A stretch of 64,000 nucleotides of DNA from assembly GCF_012349115.1 (NCBI RefSeq), contig NZ_PQIG01000082.1, positions 22,799-86,798 on the forward strand. Direction: 5' to 3'. Position 1 is the stretch's first letter; every line of letters begins with the position of its first letter. Position numbers and translations under genes: made by a program. The notes beneath the pieces were generated by a model that made no database searches, had not been told where the DNA came from, and worked only from the letters and a program-made list of their open reading frames with translations. The stretch comes from Rhizobium ruizarguesonis. Its GTDB lineage: Bacteria; Pseudomonadota; Alphaproteobacteria; Rhizobiales; Rhizobiaceae. Below are positions 18,867 to 27,770 of the stretch, in pieces.

Positions 18867-19343
18867 ATGCCGATTTATCTTCAGATCGACGGTATCCAGG
18901 GGGATGCGACCCACGAGCAGCATCGCAAATGGATGGACATCGAAGCCATTCACTGGAACGTCGCCCGCAACATGAACACCTCCGCCGGTTCGGCGGCAAA
19001 CCGCGAAGCTTCCGAGCCGACCGTTTCGGAAGTAATCCTCACCAAGGTCAGCGACTCCTCGTCGACCAAGCTCTTCCAGGAAGCCTGCTCGGGCCGCACC
19101 GGCAAGCGCTCCGTTATCCATCTCGTCACCACGGGCAATCCCGGCGACACCTACATCGAGTATTCCCTCGAGAACACGCTGATCGCCAGCTACTCGATCG
19201 ATTCCAACGGCGACCGGCCGGTCGAGACGATCAAGCTGAACTTCACCAAGATGGAAGTGAAGTACACGCCGTACGACGACAAGCACTCGCCGCAGTCGCC
19301 GATGATCGCCTCTTACGATCTCGCGACCACCAAGGCCGCTTAA
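18867..19343 (+). CDS. hcp: T6SS tube protein Hcp (TssD)
   Basis: Hcp hexamers stack into the inner tube that is expelled by sheath contraction and can carry effectors in their lumen. The 158-residue product opens MPIYLQIDGIQGDAT and contains the family core SSTKLFQEACSGR and YIEYSLENTLIASYSI. AGGAGAG lies upstream at good spacing. It sits 41 bases after clpV and is followed by a perfect hairpin (19359-19384), which fits the high expression that Hcp needs relative to downstream genes. Confidence 0.97.
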   Translation: MPIYLQIDGIQGDATHEQHRKWMDIEAIHWNVARNMNTSAGSAANREASEPTVSEVILTKVSDSSSTKLFQEACSGRTGKRSVIHLVTTGNPGDTYIEYSLENTLIASYSIDSNGDRPVETIKLNFTKMEVKYTPYDDKHSPQSPMIASYDLATTKAA

Positions 19344-19358
19344 GGTTTCCCGACACAG

Positions 19359-19384
19359 GCAGTGCCAGCCCTGGCTGGCACTGC
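19359..19384 (+). terminator. Stem-loop after hcp
   Basis: Eleven perfectly paired bases (GCAGTGCCAGC, 19359-19369, with 19374-19384) around a four-base loop lie 15 bases after the hcp stop. There is no T run immediately after it, so it may be a partial terminator or an mRNA 3'-end protector that raises hcp above the effector genes downstream. The structure is seen; its function is inferred from position. Confidence 0.65.
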
Positions 19385-19478
19385 ACCTCATGTTTTCGGT
19401 TGCCTTTCTCATCTCGGGGAAGGGCAATCAACAGCTGGTTTCGCAGATGAGTTGAGAGACATCCTTGCGCTTTAGACA

Positions 19479-20567
19479 ATGGAGATGATCGTGTCGGCTG
19501 CAACTGATCGTTTGAACGATATTCTTATAGAATTGCCCAAGTACAAATCCCAATGGGAGACGAATGTCGCCAATCCCTATGTGCGGGCTTACGATCTCGC
19601 CATCGACAATTACCAGAAAACCACAAAGGCCCAGGAAGCCCGCGACCGGATGCTGGCCGAGCTCTTCGTATTTTCTGCCTCGGTCCTGACGGGCAGCATC
19701 ATGATGGCCGCCTTCGCCACGACCTCGGTGCGTGTGCTGGCGGGGCGCACGGCGCTGCGCGTGATCTGCAACAACAATCTCAACCGCACCTTCGACCTGA
19801 TGCATGCCGCCGCCACCAGCAAGCCGGTGATGTTTGCACTCGGTGGCGTGCTCGACGAGGCCAAAAAGCTCGCCAACAAGCAGGTGACCAGCGCTGCGGA
19901 AAAGCTGACGAGCAGCGCGCCGATCGCCTCTGCGCCGACCGCCCTCAATTTCATGACGCGGATCGCCGATTTCATCGACACCAACCACATCTGCGTGCAT
20001 GATTTCGTCAGGGGCGTGCAGCAGGATAATTCGATCAGCGAGGCCAACAAATCCAGGCTTGCCGATCTGGTCGGCAAGACGCCGTTCTGCAATCCGCCGG
20101 AGAGCCGGCGCGTCGACGAAAACCGCCTGTCCCGGAAGATGGAGCTCTTGTTCTACATGAGCGCGGTTCTGGATTCCGACAAGCTCGTGACCTATGTGCC
20201 GGCCACCGGCGGGACCGTCGGCGGCATGGGCCGGGATATCGAATACAGCAAGAATGCCATTCCGCAGCTGCCTTCGGCAACGGATTATCCGAAGGCCACT
20301 TCGCCCCGCTTTATCGGCCGGCCGCTCCAGCCTTTCGAACCCGGTCAGCGTGTCGAATACGACAATATCGGATCGGTCGTGCGGGATCGCATCAACACGC
20401 TCAGCCGTCTTAGCGGCAATTCATCCTTCTATCCCGAGCAGAATTTTGCCGAAAAGCTGCTGATCGACCCCACAGGCAGCACGCAACTGGCGAAGGCGGA
20501 GCAGATCATCAACCGTCTGTCCACCGAAGCGCGGCCCAAGCAGCTCACCGACGTCAGGATGATCTGA
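19479..20567 (+). CDS. Unrecognised protein, putative Hcp/VgrG-linked T6SS effector
   Basis: No family was recognised. The 362-residue product has one strongly hydrophobic stretch near residues 60-90 (LFVFSASVLTGSIMMAAF), a helical Ala/Lys-rich middle (about 120-150) and a polar C-terminal half with two cysteines. There is no signal peptide. A GTG at 19491 with GGAG six bases upstream is an alternative start. It occupies the slot between hcp and vgrG where Agrobacterium encodes an effector/immunity pair (Tae/Tai), and the next gene encodes an exported protein, so an effector acting at the membrane or periplasm of the target is a reasonable inference. No amidase motif was seen, so it is not an obvious Tae. 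Confidence 0.6.
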   Translation: MEMIVSAATDRLNDILIELPKYKSQWETNVANPYVRAYDLAIDNYQKTTKAQEARDRMLAELFVFSASVLTGSIMMAAFATTSVRVLAGRTALRVICNNNLNRTFDLMHAAATSKPVMFALGGVLDEAKKLANKQVTSAAEKLTSSAPIASAPTALNFMTRIADFIDTNHICVHDFVRGVQQDNSISEANKSRLADLVGKTPFCNPPESRRVDENRLSRKMELLFYMSAVLDSDKLVTYVPATGGTVGGMGRDIEYSKNAIPQLPSATDYPKATSPRFIGRPLQPFEPGQRVEYDNIGSVVRDRINTLSRLSGNSSFYPEQNFAEKLLIDPTGSTQLAKAEQIINRLSTEARPKQLTDVRMI

Positions 20568-20576
20568 GGGGTGTCG

Positions 20577-21509
20577 ATGCTGTTGACGGATCTCCTGAAG
20601 CCGCACGGATTGATGGGTCGCATGCGCTGGCCGCTTATTGCGGCCGCTCTCGTCTGCGCCATGGCCGCAAGTGCTGCCGGCATGGTTGGCGCGTCTGATA
20701 CCACCGATCAATCCCTGCTTCAGATCGAGCAGGTGGCGTCGCGCCTTTCCGGCACGCCTGCCGCTGTCGAAAATGTCGCGAAGGCTGCGGCCGATCGGGG
20801 CATTTCCGCAACTTCGGATGCGCAGCCTCTGCTTGAAACGGCTGCGCGGTCTTCCTTCAAGGTGGACAGCATGTTTGCCGAAATATCGAAAGCCGTGGGT
20901 GAGGCAGGCGACGATGCCGTCGATCCGAAAGCCTTCGCCAAAGTGGCAGCGGCATTGGAAGCGGGGCAGGCGAAGATTGCGCGCATGTACGAGGCACAGG
21001 ACCAAACAGCGGCGAAAGACATCGAAATGCGTCTTGCCAACCCGGACAACGGTCCGCGTATCAGTCAGCTCGCCGATTTGATGGCCGGCCCGGATCTCGC
21101 CGTGGACACCGCTTTCACGGCACAGCTCATGTATCTCTGCCTTGAGGCTCTTTCCAATTCCGATGTCGAGACACTGGCGTCCGCTTCAAAGGACAAGCTG
21201 CAATCCGAAATGCAGGGCGTGATCTCGTCGCTGCGTTCGAAAAGCGAGAACGAAAAGCCGGTTCCCAAGGACATAGCGCGGGCGAACGAAAAGACGCGCC
21301 TGACCTTTGTGCTGGCCACTCTGTCTCCGGAAGACGTCTCGGTGTTGACGGATTTCTACGAGAGCCCGGGTGGAAAGGCCAAGCGCGACGCGCTCATCGC
21401 AAGTTACAGGCAGGCGTCCGACCAGGCCAATACCGAAATGCTGGGGCAATATTTCCAGGCGCTGGCGGATTATCTCAAAACCCATCCTCGGCCGCAACAG
21501 CAGCAGTAA
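20577..21509 (+). CDS. Exported DUF2059-like protein, putative immunity partner
   Basis: The product (about 310 residues from the ATG at 20577, which has TGAGGGG upstream; a GTG at 20571 is possible) begins with a basic stretch then a hydrophobic segment (WPLIAAALVCAMAASAAG), indicating export or membrane anchoring. The C-terminal third (LATLSPEDVSVLTDFYESPGGKAKRD split over about residues 240-280) resembles the DUF2059 pattern, in which an L-x-F/Y-Y-x-S-P-x-G-K segment is conserved. It lies nine bases after the putative effector gene. A periplasmic location next to an effector gene suggests an immunity role; this is inference and a general envelope function cannot be excluded. Confidence 0.65.
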   Translation: MLLTDLLKPHGLMGRMRWPLIAAALVCAMAASAAGMVGASDTTDQSLLQIEQVASRLSGTPAAVENVAKAAADRGISATSDAQPLLETAARSSFKVDSMFAEISKAVGEAGDDAVDPKAFAKVAAALEAGQAKIARMYEAQDQTAAKDIEMRLANPDNGPRISQLADLMAGPDLAVDTAFTAQLMYLCLEALSNSDVETLASASKDKLQSEMQGVISSLRSKSENEKPVPKDIARANEKTRLTFVLATLSPEDVSVLTDFYESPGGKAKRDALIASYRQASDQANTEMLGQYFQALADYLKTHPRPQQQQ

Positions 21510-21537
21510 TTCGGCTCCCAAGACGGAACGTGATGTT

Positions 21538-23802
21538 ATGGACGATTTGCAATCCCTCGCCGCCGATTTCATCCAGGCGAACCGTATTCTGAAGATCGTC
21601 TCGCCGCTCGGCGAGGACCAGCTTCTGCCGGAGCGGGTGACGATCGAGGAAGGGATTTCGTCGCTCTTTGAAATCAAGCTCTCGGCCCGCGCCAAGAAAC
21701 CATCCGTCAAGCCGGAGGAACTGATCGGCCGGCTGATGGATGTCTCCGTCGAGGTGCAGCAGGGTGACGATGGCGGCGGCGTGCGCCGGCCGTTCAACGG
21801 CCTGGTGACCGAACTCAACGAGGGACCGCCCATCACGCGCGGCCTCAGATCCTATTCCATGGTGCTGCGGCCGCAGATGTGGCTGCTTTCGCGCCGTTCC
21901 GACTGCCGCATCTGGATGGACAAGACCTCTGTCGATATCGTCGAGACGCTGTTTTCCGAACACGGCATCCCGGCGCCCGATACGTCAGGCGTGATCACGC
22001 CACCGCCGCCGCAGCATTATTCGGTGCAGTGGAACGAAACGGACCTTGCCTATCTCACGCGCCGTTTCGAGGAAGACGGCCTGTTCTACTGGTTTTCCCA
22101 TGAGGACGGAAAACACAAGCTGCATGTGGCAGACGGCGCAAGATCCTGGCTCGGCCCATCGCCATCGGCGCAGGGGGAGGGGCGGGTTCGCCTGGCTCAG
22201 GGCTCGTCCGACCGCAACCATATCAACGAGTGGAGCCGGCGCTATTCCTATGTGCCGGGGCAGCGGGCCGGCGCCGACTGGAACTTCGAGACGCCGCGCA
22301 TGGTGCCCGGCACCATGACCCCGTCGCTGGTGCAGATGCCGGAAGCGACGAAGCGCGAGCTTTACGAATATCCGGCGCGCATTTCGTCGGTGGCCGAGGC
22401 GGAGCGGGCGGAAAAACTCAGGATGCAGGCCTCCGAAGCCGATCACGACCGGGTCTTCGGCGGCTCCACATCCCGCATTCTGGAGGCGGGGCGTCGCTTC
22501 ACCCCCTATGAGGTCGCCCATCCCGACCACGTCTATGAAGAGCATGTGGTGGTCAAGTCGGTGCATACAGTCGTCGATCGTTCCTACGAAACCAACAGCA
22601 ACGAGCCGGAATACACGAACACCTTCGAGGCGGTGCCGTCGCGGGTGGCGATGACGCCGCATCGCGAGACCAAACGGCCGCGGATCGAGGGCACCCAGGT
22701 GGCGATCGTCGCCGGCCCTTCCGGCGAGGAAATCCATCCCGACCAGTACGGCCGCATCAAGCTGTGGTTCCCCTGGGACCGCAAGGCCAAGAAGGACGGT
22801 TCCGACACCTGCTGGGTACGCGTCAGCCAGGTCTGGGGCGGCGGAACCTGGGGTGCGCAGGTCATTCCGCGCATCGGCATGGAGGTGATGGTCGCCTTCG
22901 TCGACGGCGACCCCGACCGGCCGCTGGTCACCGGCGTGGTCCCCAATCCCAGCAATACGGTTCCTTACGACCTGCCGGCCAACAAGACGCGCATGGTCAT
23001 GCGGTCGAACACGCATAAGGGCACCGGCTTCAACGAGATGACCTTCGAAGACGAGTCTGGCCAGGAGAACATGTTCTTCCATGCGCAGAAGGACCAGACG
23101 ACGCGCGTTCTGAATGACCGCACCAAGCGCATCGACCGGCACGAGGTTTCGGCGATCGGCGCCAACCGGACGGTCGAGGTCGGCGGCAACCAGAAACACG
23201 AAGTCGGCGGTTCGATGAACACCGTTGTCGGCGGCACAGGGCCGATGGCAATGGCGTTGATGGGGGCGGTCAGCGGTCTCTCCGGGCATACGGCGGGGCT
23301 GCTGGCGCAGGCCGGGCAAATTGCAGGCGGTGGCGGGCCGGGGCTTGCGGCCTTTGCCGGCACACTCGCATCTTCAGCGCTCGGTTTCTTAGGCGCCGGT
23401 GGTCTTGGCAGCCGTGAGGGGGTCGTCTCGGGACCAAGCCCGCGCGCCGATGCCGGTACGGCACTTGCCGGTTCAGGGAGCGGCGTGGGCGATGCCGCCT
23501 CCGGCCTGTTTCCGCTGCCTGGGATCATGAACACCATCGTCGGCTCTTTCAAATCCGACACGATCGGCATTGCCCGCGCCGAGCAGATCGGCGTCAGCAA
23601 AGTGACCAATGTCGGCCAGACATCGCTGGAGAGCGTCGGCAAGTTCAAGAAGATCGCCGTCGGGGAGGAATTCGTCATCGAGTGCGGCGATTCCAAATTC
23701 ATCATGAAAGCCAATGGCGAAGTGATCATCCTCGGCAAGACGTTCAACTTCGTTGCGACCGGACACTTCCAGATGCGCGGCAAGCCGATCGATCTGAACT
23801 GA
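21538..23802 (+). CDS. vgrG: T6SS spike protein VgrG (TssI)
   Basis: VgrG trimers form the spike that tips the Hcp tube and carry PAAR effectors. The start at 21538 (MDDLQSLAADFIQANR) is chosen because the upstream open frame overlaps the previous gene and is not VgrG-like. The 754-residue product has the gp27-like N-terminal half, including LTRRFEEDGLFYWFSHEDGKHKL split over about residues 175-200, then the gp5-like OB domain (DQYGRIKLWFPWDR, WVRVSQVWGG, PRIGMEVMVAFVDGDPDRP). The C-terminal region has a Gly/Ala-rich insertion (about 570-660) before a beta-helix-like tail. No extra catalytic domain was seen, so this is a structural rather than an evolved VgrG. Confidence 0.96.
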   Translation: MDDLQSLAADFIQANRILKIVSPLGEDQLLPERVTIEEGISSLFEIKLSARAKKPSVKPEELIGRLMDVSVEVQQGDDGGGVRRPFNGLVTELNEGPPITRGLRSYSMVLRPQMWLLSRRSDCRIWMDKTSVDIVETLFSEHGIPAPDTSGVITPPPPQHYSVQWNETDLAYLTRRFEEDGLFYWFSHEDGKHKLHVADGARSWLGPSPSAQGEGRVRLAQGSSDRNHINEWSRRYSYVPGQRAGADWNFETPRMVPGTMTPSLVQMPEATKRELYEYPARISSVAEAERAEKLRMQASEADHDRVFGGSTSRILEAGRRFTPYEVAHPDHVYEEHVVVKSVHTVVDRSYETNSNEPEYTNTFEAVPSRVAMTPHRETKRPRIEGTQVAIVAGPSGEEIHPDQYGRIKLWFPWDRKAKKDGSDTCWVRVSQVWGGGTWGAQVIPRIGMEVMVAFVDGDPDRPLVTGVVPNPSNTVPYDLPANKTRMVMRSNTHKGTGFNEMTFEDESGQENMFFHAQKDQTTRVLNDRTKRIDRHEVSAIGANRTVEVGGNQKHEVGGSMNTVVGGTGPMAMALMGAVSGLSGHTAGLLAQAGQIAGGGGPGLAAFAGTLASSALGFLGAGGLGSREGVVSGPSPRADAGTALAGSGSGVGDAASGLFPLPGIMNTIVGSFKSDTIGIARAEQIGVSKVTNVGQTSLESVGKFKKIAVGEEFVIECGDSKFIMKANGEVIILGKTFNFVATGHFQMRGKPIDLN

Positions 23803-23812
23803 GGAGGTTCGC

Positions 23813-24922
23813 TTGGACCTGATCAACCGGCTTCCCTTTCCGGCCATGGCCTTCCGGCAGTTCGACGCGAACGGGGATTTGGATTGCGTCGTGTCGGTTC
23901 GCGGCACCTTCGTTCACCGCCAGGGCGATGCGCTCGCGATCGCCTCGAAACAGGAAGACTTTCAGTGGGAGGACGCCTATGACGGCGATCCCCATGCCAG
24001 CCCTCTCCTGCGTCAGACCGATCTCACGCCAGACAAGGTCGGAACCGACATCACTTTCCTCGGTAATGCCTATGCGCCGGGCAGCACTCCAGCACCTTCA
24101 TGGCAGATCGGCCTGCAAGTCGGGCAGATTTCCAAAAAGCTTGAGGCCCATGGCGCGCGCTTCTGGCGCCCCGTCGTCAAGCAAAAATGGGCCGGCTTCT
24201 CGGCAAAGGAAGCAAAGCGCGTGTTGACGGATTGGCAACTGACCGAAGCCGAGCCGGCGTCTTCGGTGCCGATTTGCTGGAGCAAGGCGTATGGCGGCCA
24301 AATTCCCGGCACCGGAGACCCGGAAAACGAAACGCCCGCTGATGTCGAAGCGCGCAATCCGCTCGGTTGCGGCATCGTCAATCTCGACATGCCTTGGGAT
24401 CACGCGTTCGTCGCCGCACCGCAAATCACTTCTCCCGGCGAGGTGCTGAACTGGCGAGAGCCGGCCGAGCCCCAGGGGCTGGGTCTCGTGTCGCCTTGGT
24501 GGCGGTCCCGCCAGCAATATGCCGGCACCTATGATGATACTTGGCTCAACGACCGTCACCCGCTTCTGCCCGAGGATTTCGACGCACGCTTCTGGCAATG
24601 CGCTCATCCGGATCTCATAGCAGTTCCTTATCTGACCGGGGACGAAGATTACCAGTTGGATGATCTTCACCCCCGCTTTGCGCGCGCCACAGGGCGGTTG
24701 CCCGCAATAACGCTGGGGGTTCGATGTGTCGAGCAGGGACGCGACGATTGGCATGTGCTGTCACTCGACGGCGTGCATTTCGACTGGCGAAACGATGATC
24801 GGGTGATGCTGACCTGGCGGACTCGCTTTCCACTTCAGGAGGCCGGGGAAACATCACTGACGTTAACCCGGGTGCAGGTCAAAATCGCGGCAGATGGTGC
24901 TGCAGGCGAGGCGACGGCATGA
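23813..24922 (+). CDS. DUF2169-family T6SS effector adaptor
   Basis: DUF2169 proteins act as chaperone/adaptors that load PAAR-like (DUF4150) effectors on VgrG; in Agrobacterium one accompanies the Tde2 DNase. The 369-residue product has the family N-terminus (NRLPFPAMAFRQFDANGD) and a conserved SVPICWSKAYGG segment. It starts with TTG at 23813, supported by GAGGAGG five bases upstream. It lies between vgrG and the toxin gene, whose start overlaps its stop, exactly the order expected for an adaptor that recruits the next gene product. Confidence 0.9.
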   Translation: MDLINRLPFPAMAFRQFDANGDLDCVVSVRGTFVHRQGDALAIASKQEDFQWEDAYDGDPHASPLLRQTDLTPDKVGTDITFLGNAYAPGSTPAPSWQIGLQVGQISKKLEAHGARFWRPVVKQKWAGFSAKEAKRVLTDWQLTEAEPASSVPICWSKAYGGQIPGTGDPENETPADVEARNPLGCGIVNLDMPWDHAFVAAPQITSPGEVLNWREPAEPQGLGLVSPWWRSRQQYAGTYDDTWLNDRHPLLPEDFDARFWQCAHPDLIAVPYLTGDEDYQLDDLHPRFARATGRLPAITLGVRCVEQGRDDWHVLSLDGVHFDWRNDDRVMLTWRTRFPLQEAGETSLTLTRVQVKIAADGAAGEATA

Positions 24923-26445
24923 GCATCCCGCGCGACAATTACGTGGGCGAGCCCGACTACCCGGCGCCCTGGACGACGAGGCGGCCGCGGGAGGGGTTGC
25001 GCGATTTGGACGAGGCGCGGGTTGTCTCGCTGTCGCCGGATGTCTGCCTGACGCCGATAGGCTCGTCTGTCGTTCCCATTCCATACCCGATCGTCGATTA
25101 TTGCGGGCATGACAAAGACTATACGCCCTCCGTCTTCTTCACCCGCAGGAAGGCCATGGTCATGCGATCCCGCACAACGCACGTCCACGGCGATGCACCG
25201 GGAACGAAAAAGGGAGTCAAATCCGGAACTGTGGAAAATGTGTGCGAGCCCATCGGCCATGCCGATCAGGTGCGGGCTGAGGGTTCTCACGTCATCCGTC
25301 ATCTCGATCGCTTCTGGATGAATGATCGCAATACGCAAGGGGAAGCCATTTTCGTACGCGGGACGGAGACATATGCTCCGCCGGAGGACGATGATCCCAT
25401 ACCAGGATCGCTGCGCTGGAACAGCAGCGACGAGGGCAAAATCATGAGCGACGCGTCACCGGAACCGCTGGTGATGGGGGCTCAATACGCCGATGCGAGC
25501 GGTGGCGCTCTACGCCAGGTCGCTCCGCAGCAACAGCCGGCTGGGAATCCGCAAACGAGACTGTCACCAACTCCGCGCCCGGGCGTCGGCCAGCCAGGCA
25601 ATGTTATTCAAGGACCGTGGAGCCCCCGTCCTCCGCCGACACTTCAAACGCCGACCGGCTTTCTTCCAAATCTGCTAAGATATGGCAAATACGGTGTCTT
25701 GGTGCTTCCACTGATGTTGTCAGGGGACACGCCGCTGATCCCGTATCTTCCCAGAGATGCCGATCCTGTCGAGAAGGAGCTTAACGAACGAGCACGTTCC
25801 CTTCTCGATCCTTTCGAACATGGCTACAATCGCGATGTTCAGCGGTGGTACAACGAGCAGATTGAAGCCTACCGACGGCACAAGCGTAGTCAGGAAGAAC
25901 AGCAACAACTCCCGCAACCCTTGCCGGTTCCTGAAACCGTACGCGTGGAGCAGGACCGCGAAAAGCGAAGATGCCGTGTCGACACCTACAAAAAGATGGA
26001 GCCGATCTGCAAGAGCATCGGCATGCAGGCCCATCATATTGTGCCTGATTGGACCTTACGATGGGGTACACGCGAAGAGGGTATAGTTGGCTCAAAGCGC
26101 ATCGATACGATGCCCGGCTACTGGGAAGGTCAGAGTATCTGCGTTGTGGGCAATGCCCGGACATCCGGAACCGAGCATAACGAAAGTCATTTGGCGGATG
26201 GGGCAATCGAGAACATTGGCGCGACGTCGAATCCTCTCTATACGGCGACCCTTGACGATGTGAAGCGAGAGTCGATCATAGCAATGTCCGCGGTACGGCC
26301 GGATTGCGTTGAGCAGATTGTCAAGGCTGTGAACGATGAATTCGCTAACAGTAATAAGAACCAACGACTGAGGGCTCTTCAGCGCGTCCAGGATATCCCG
26401 GAAGAAACGATGAAAATCCTATCGAACGGTAAGTATAAAAAATGA
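24919..26445 (+). CDS. PAAR-like (DUF4150) protein with C-terminal AHH-type nuclease toxin domain
   Basis: The 508-residue product looks like a specialised T6SS effector. Residues about 35-150 form a DUF4150/PAAR-like spike-tip domain (LSPDVCLTPIGSSVVPIPYP, then HLDRFWMNDRNTQGEA). A Pro/Gln-rich linker (about 195-250), a short hydrophobic stretch (about 258-268) and a charged helical region follow. The C-terminal toxin-like domain (about 345-508) contains AHHIVPDW at residues 371-378 and H420/H424, the pattern of AHH/HNH-type nuclease toxins. Base composition falls in the toxin part relative to vgrG, as expected for exchanged toxin tips. The stop overlaps the next gene by ATGA. Nuclease activity is inferred from the motif only. 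Confidence 0.82.
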   Translation: MSIPRDNYVGEPDYPAPWTTRRPREGLRDLDEARVVSLSPDVCLTPIGSSVVPIPYPIVDYCGHDKDYTPSVFFTRRKAMVMRSRTTHVHGDAPGTKKGVKSGTVENVCEPIGHADQVRAEGSHVIRHLDRFWMNDRNTQGEAIFVRGTETYAPPEDDDPIPGSLRWNSSDEGKIMSDASPEPLVMGAQYADASGGALRQVAPQQQPAGNPQTRLSPTPRPGVGQPGNVIQGPWSPRPPPTLQTPTGFLPNLLRYGKYGVLVLPLMLSGDTPLIPYLPRDADPVEKELNERARSLLDPFEHGYNRDVQRWYNEQIEAYRRHKRSQEEQQQLPQPLPVPETVRVEQDREKRRCRVDTYKKMEPICKSIGMQAHHIVPDWTLRWGTREEGIVGSKRIDTMPGYWEGQSICVVGNARTSGTEHNESHLADGAIENIGATSNPLYTATLDDVKRESIIAMSAVRPDCVEQIVKAVNDEFANSNKNQRLRALQRVQDIPEETMKILSNGKYKK

Positions 26446-27491
26446 CGGAAGCTCTTATTGAAAAGTCTGAACTGACGCGGGCATGTGCTGCGAGCGAGCA
26501 GTCGCTGCTGGTATCGTCGGTGGTGGAAAGCTCTGACCTCTACGAGCCAGACTCTGTCGTATGGAAATACGACCGGTCGGGTGGTGGATCGCAATGGGAG
26601 GATCGAAAGGTTGCCGCACATGTAGAGAGAATCATTTCTTCGGCGGATAGCCATGACTATGTCGTGATGTCTTCGGAAGGAGAGGTGATTTCTGACGTAT
26701 TTTCCAGTGGAGCAATCGAAAGAATGATCGGAGCCGGCACTTGGATTGACGGTGCCAAAGGCCATGGTCGCATGCTCGCCTTGGCAAGGATCGAAGATAC
26801 GCTCTATTCGTCCGGCAATGGGGGGCAGATATATGTGCGAAACCAGCCGAACCAATGGCGCATATTGACCAATAATCTGTTGTTCGATCCTGACGCTCAC
26901 GCTCGTCTCAGCAAAACGGCGCCCCCGACAGATGACCCGCGATTTTTGCAATGGCTTATGGAGTCCAGATCGAAGAGGCCTCGGAATATATCCTTCCACG
27001 ACATCAATGGGCTAAGCCATGATGCTATCTATCTCTGCGGCGTGGAAGGTACCAAACCTGTCTTGTGCTTCTGGGACGGCTCGGCGCTTCACGAACTCAA
27101 GGTTCATCTTGAGGAAGCCGCGCTGACGGGCATCCACATCGAGCATGCGGATAGCGTCTGGATCTGCGGGCGCGAAGGCGTGCTGCTGCACGGCAGCAAC
27201 CCACGCGGGTTCACGCCGGTCAATCTGCGTCAACAGCTCAATCTTTTTCACATGATCACGCCCTATCGAGGCAAACTTGTGTTGCCTTCGAGCGTTCGTC
27301 CCGGCGGCCTGTTCGAATTCGATCCCGGCACTTCCGATCTTCGACGCTTCTCTCCCGCTCTCCCCAAGCTGCGCGGTGAATACATCTTCTATGCCGGTGC
27401 CGTCGGTGATGTTCTGTGGGTTGTCGGCCAGAAGGATATTTTCCGCTTCGATGGAAGCGAATGGGAACGGATTGAGCATCCCGATCTTTAA
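26442..27491 (+). CDS. Predicted cognate immunity protein, beta-propeller-like
   Basis: No named family is certain. The 349-residue cytosolic product has repeated short beta-blade-like units, such as HDAIYLCGVEG, ADSVWICGREG and GDVLWVVGQKD, that suggest a beta-propeller. It starts in an ATGA overlap with the toxin gene, so the two proteins are made together, as expected for an immunity protein. Lower GC than the machinery genes and a position directly after a C-terminal toxin domain support the call. Specific binding to the toxin is inferred and not visible in the sequence. Confidence 0.7.
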   Translation: MTEALIEKSELTRACAASEQSLLVSSVVESSDLYEPDSVVWKYDRSGGGSQWEDRKVAAHVERIISSADSHDYVVMSSEGEVISDVFSSGAIERMIGAGTWIDGAKGHGRMLALARIEDTLYSSGNGGQIYVRNQPNQWRILTNNLLFDPDAHARLSKTAPPTDDPRFLQWLMESRSKRPRNISFHDINGLSHDAIYLCGVEGTKPVLCFWDGSALHELKVHLEEAALTGIHIEHADSVWICGREGVLLHGSNPRGFTPVNLRQQLNLFHMITPYRGKLVLPSSVRPGGLFEFDPGTSDLRRFSPALPKLRGEYIFYAGAVGDVLWVVGQKDIFRFDGSEWERIEHPDL

Positions 27492-27770
27492 CGCGGGGCT
27501 TGCGTCACCGGCGGAACGCTGGGGAAAATACGGCTGATCATTATCAAAAACTGAAAATTTCCGAGGCTGTCTCGCGGGTGCCTGACGAGATCTACTATTC
27601 ATTTGCGGTCGAAGTCGGAGGACAGCAGCAAATTCTATCCCAAACGATCCCCGCTGGTAGCGTCCGGTAATTTTCCTCGCCTTATGGCTGCTACCGCGTG
27701 GAGCAAGAGCATGTTTTGCGCTCTGTTCGCCGGTAGGCCCGGCTGCGCCGGTTCGCTCTGAGGAAGAATT
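27492..27770 (+). other. Gap with decayed coding sequence downstream of the immunity gene
   Basis: No complete gene is supported. One frame ending with TAA at 27668-27670 reads like protein for about 45 codons (EIYYSFAVEVGGQQQILSQ and flanks) but has no start codon, so it may be the 3' remnant of a lost gene. A 25-codon frame (27684-27761) ends at the ribosome-binding site of the next small open frame but has no recognisable product. Decay of an old effector or immunity gene is a plausible reading. Confidence 0.4.

Noticed and set aside
19479..20567. Assignment of the post-hcp gene as a Tae-type amidase
   Set aside because: Position fits but no amidase Cys/His motif or matching length was seen.
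21985..23319. 444-codon open frame opposite vgrG
   Set aside because: Mirror of the VgrG core; His/Arg/Gly-rich and without homology features.
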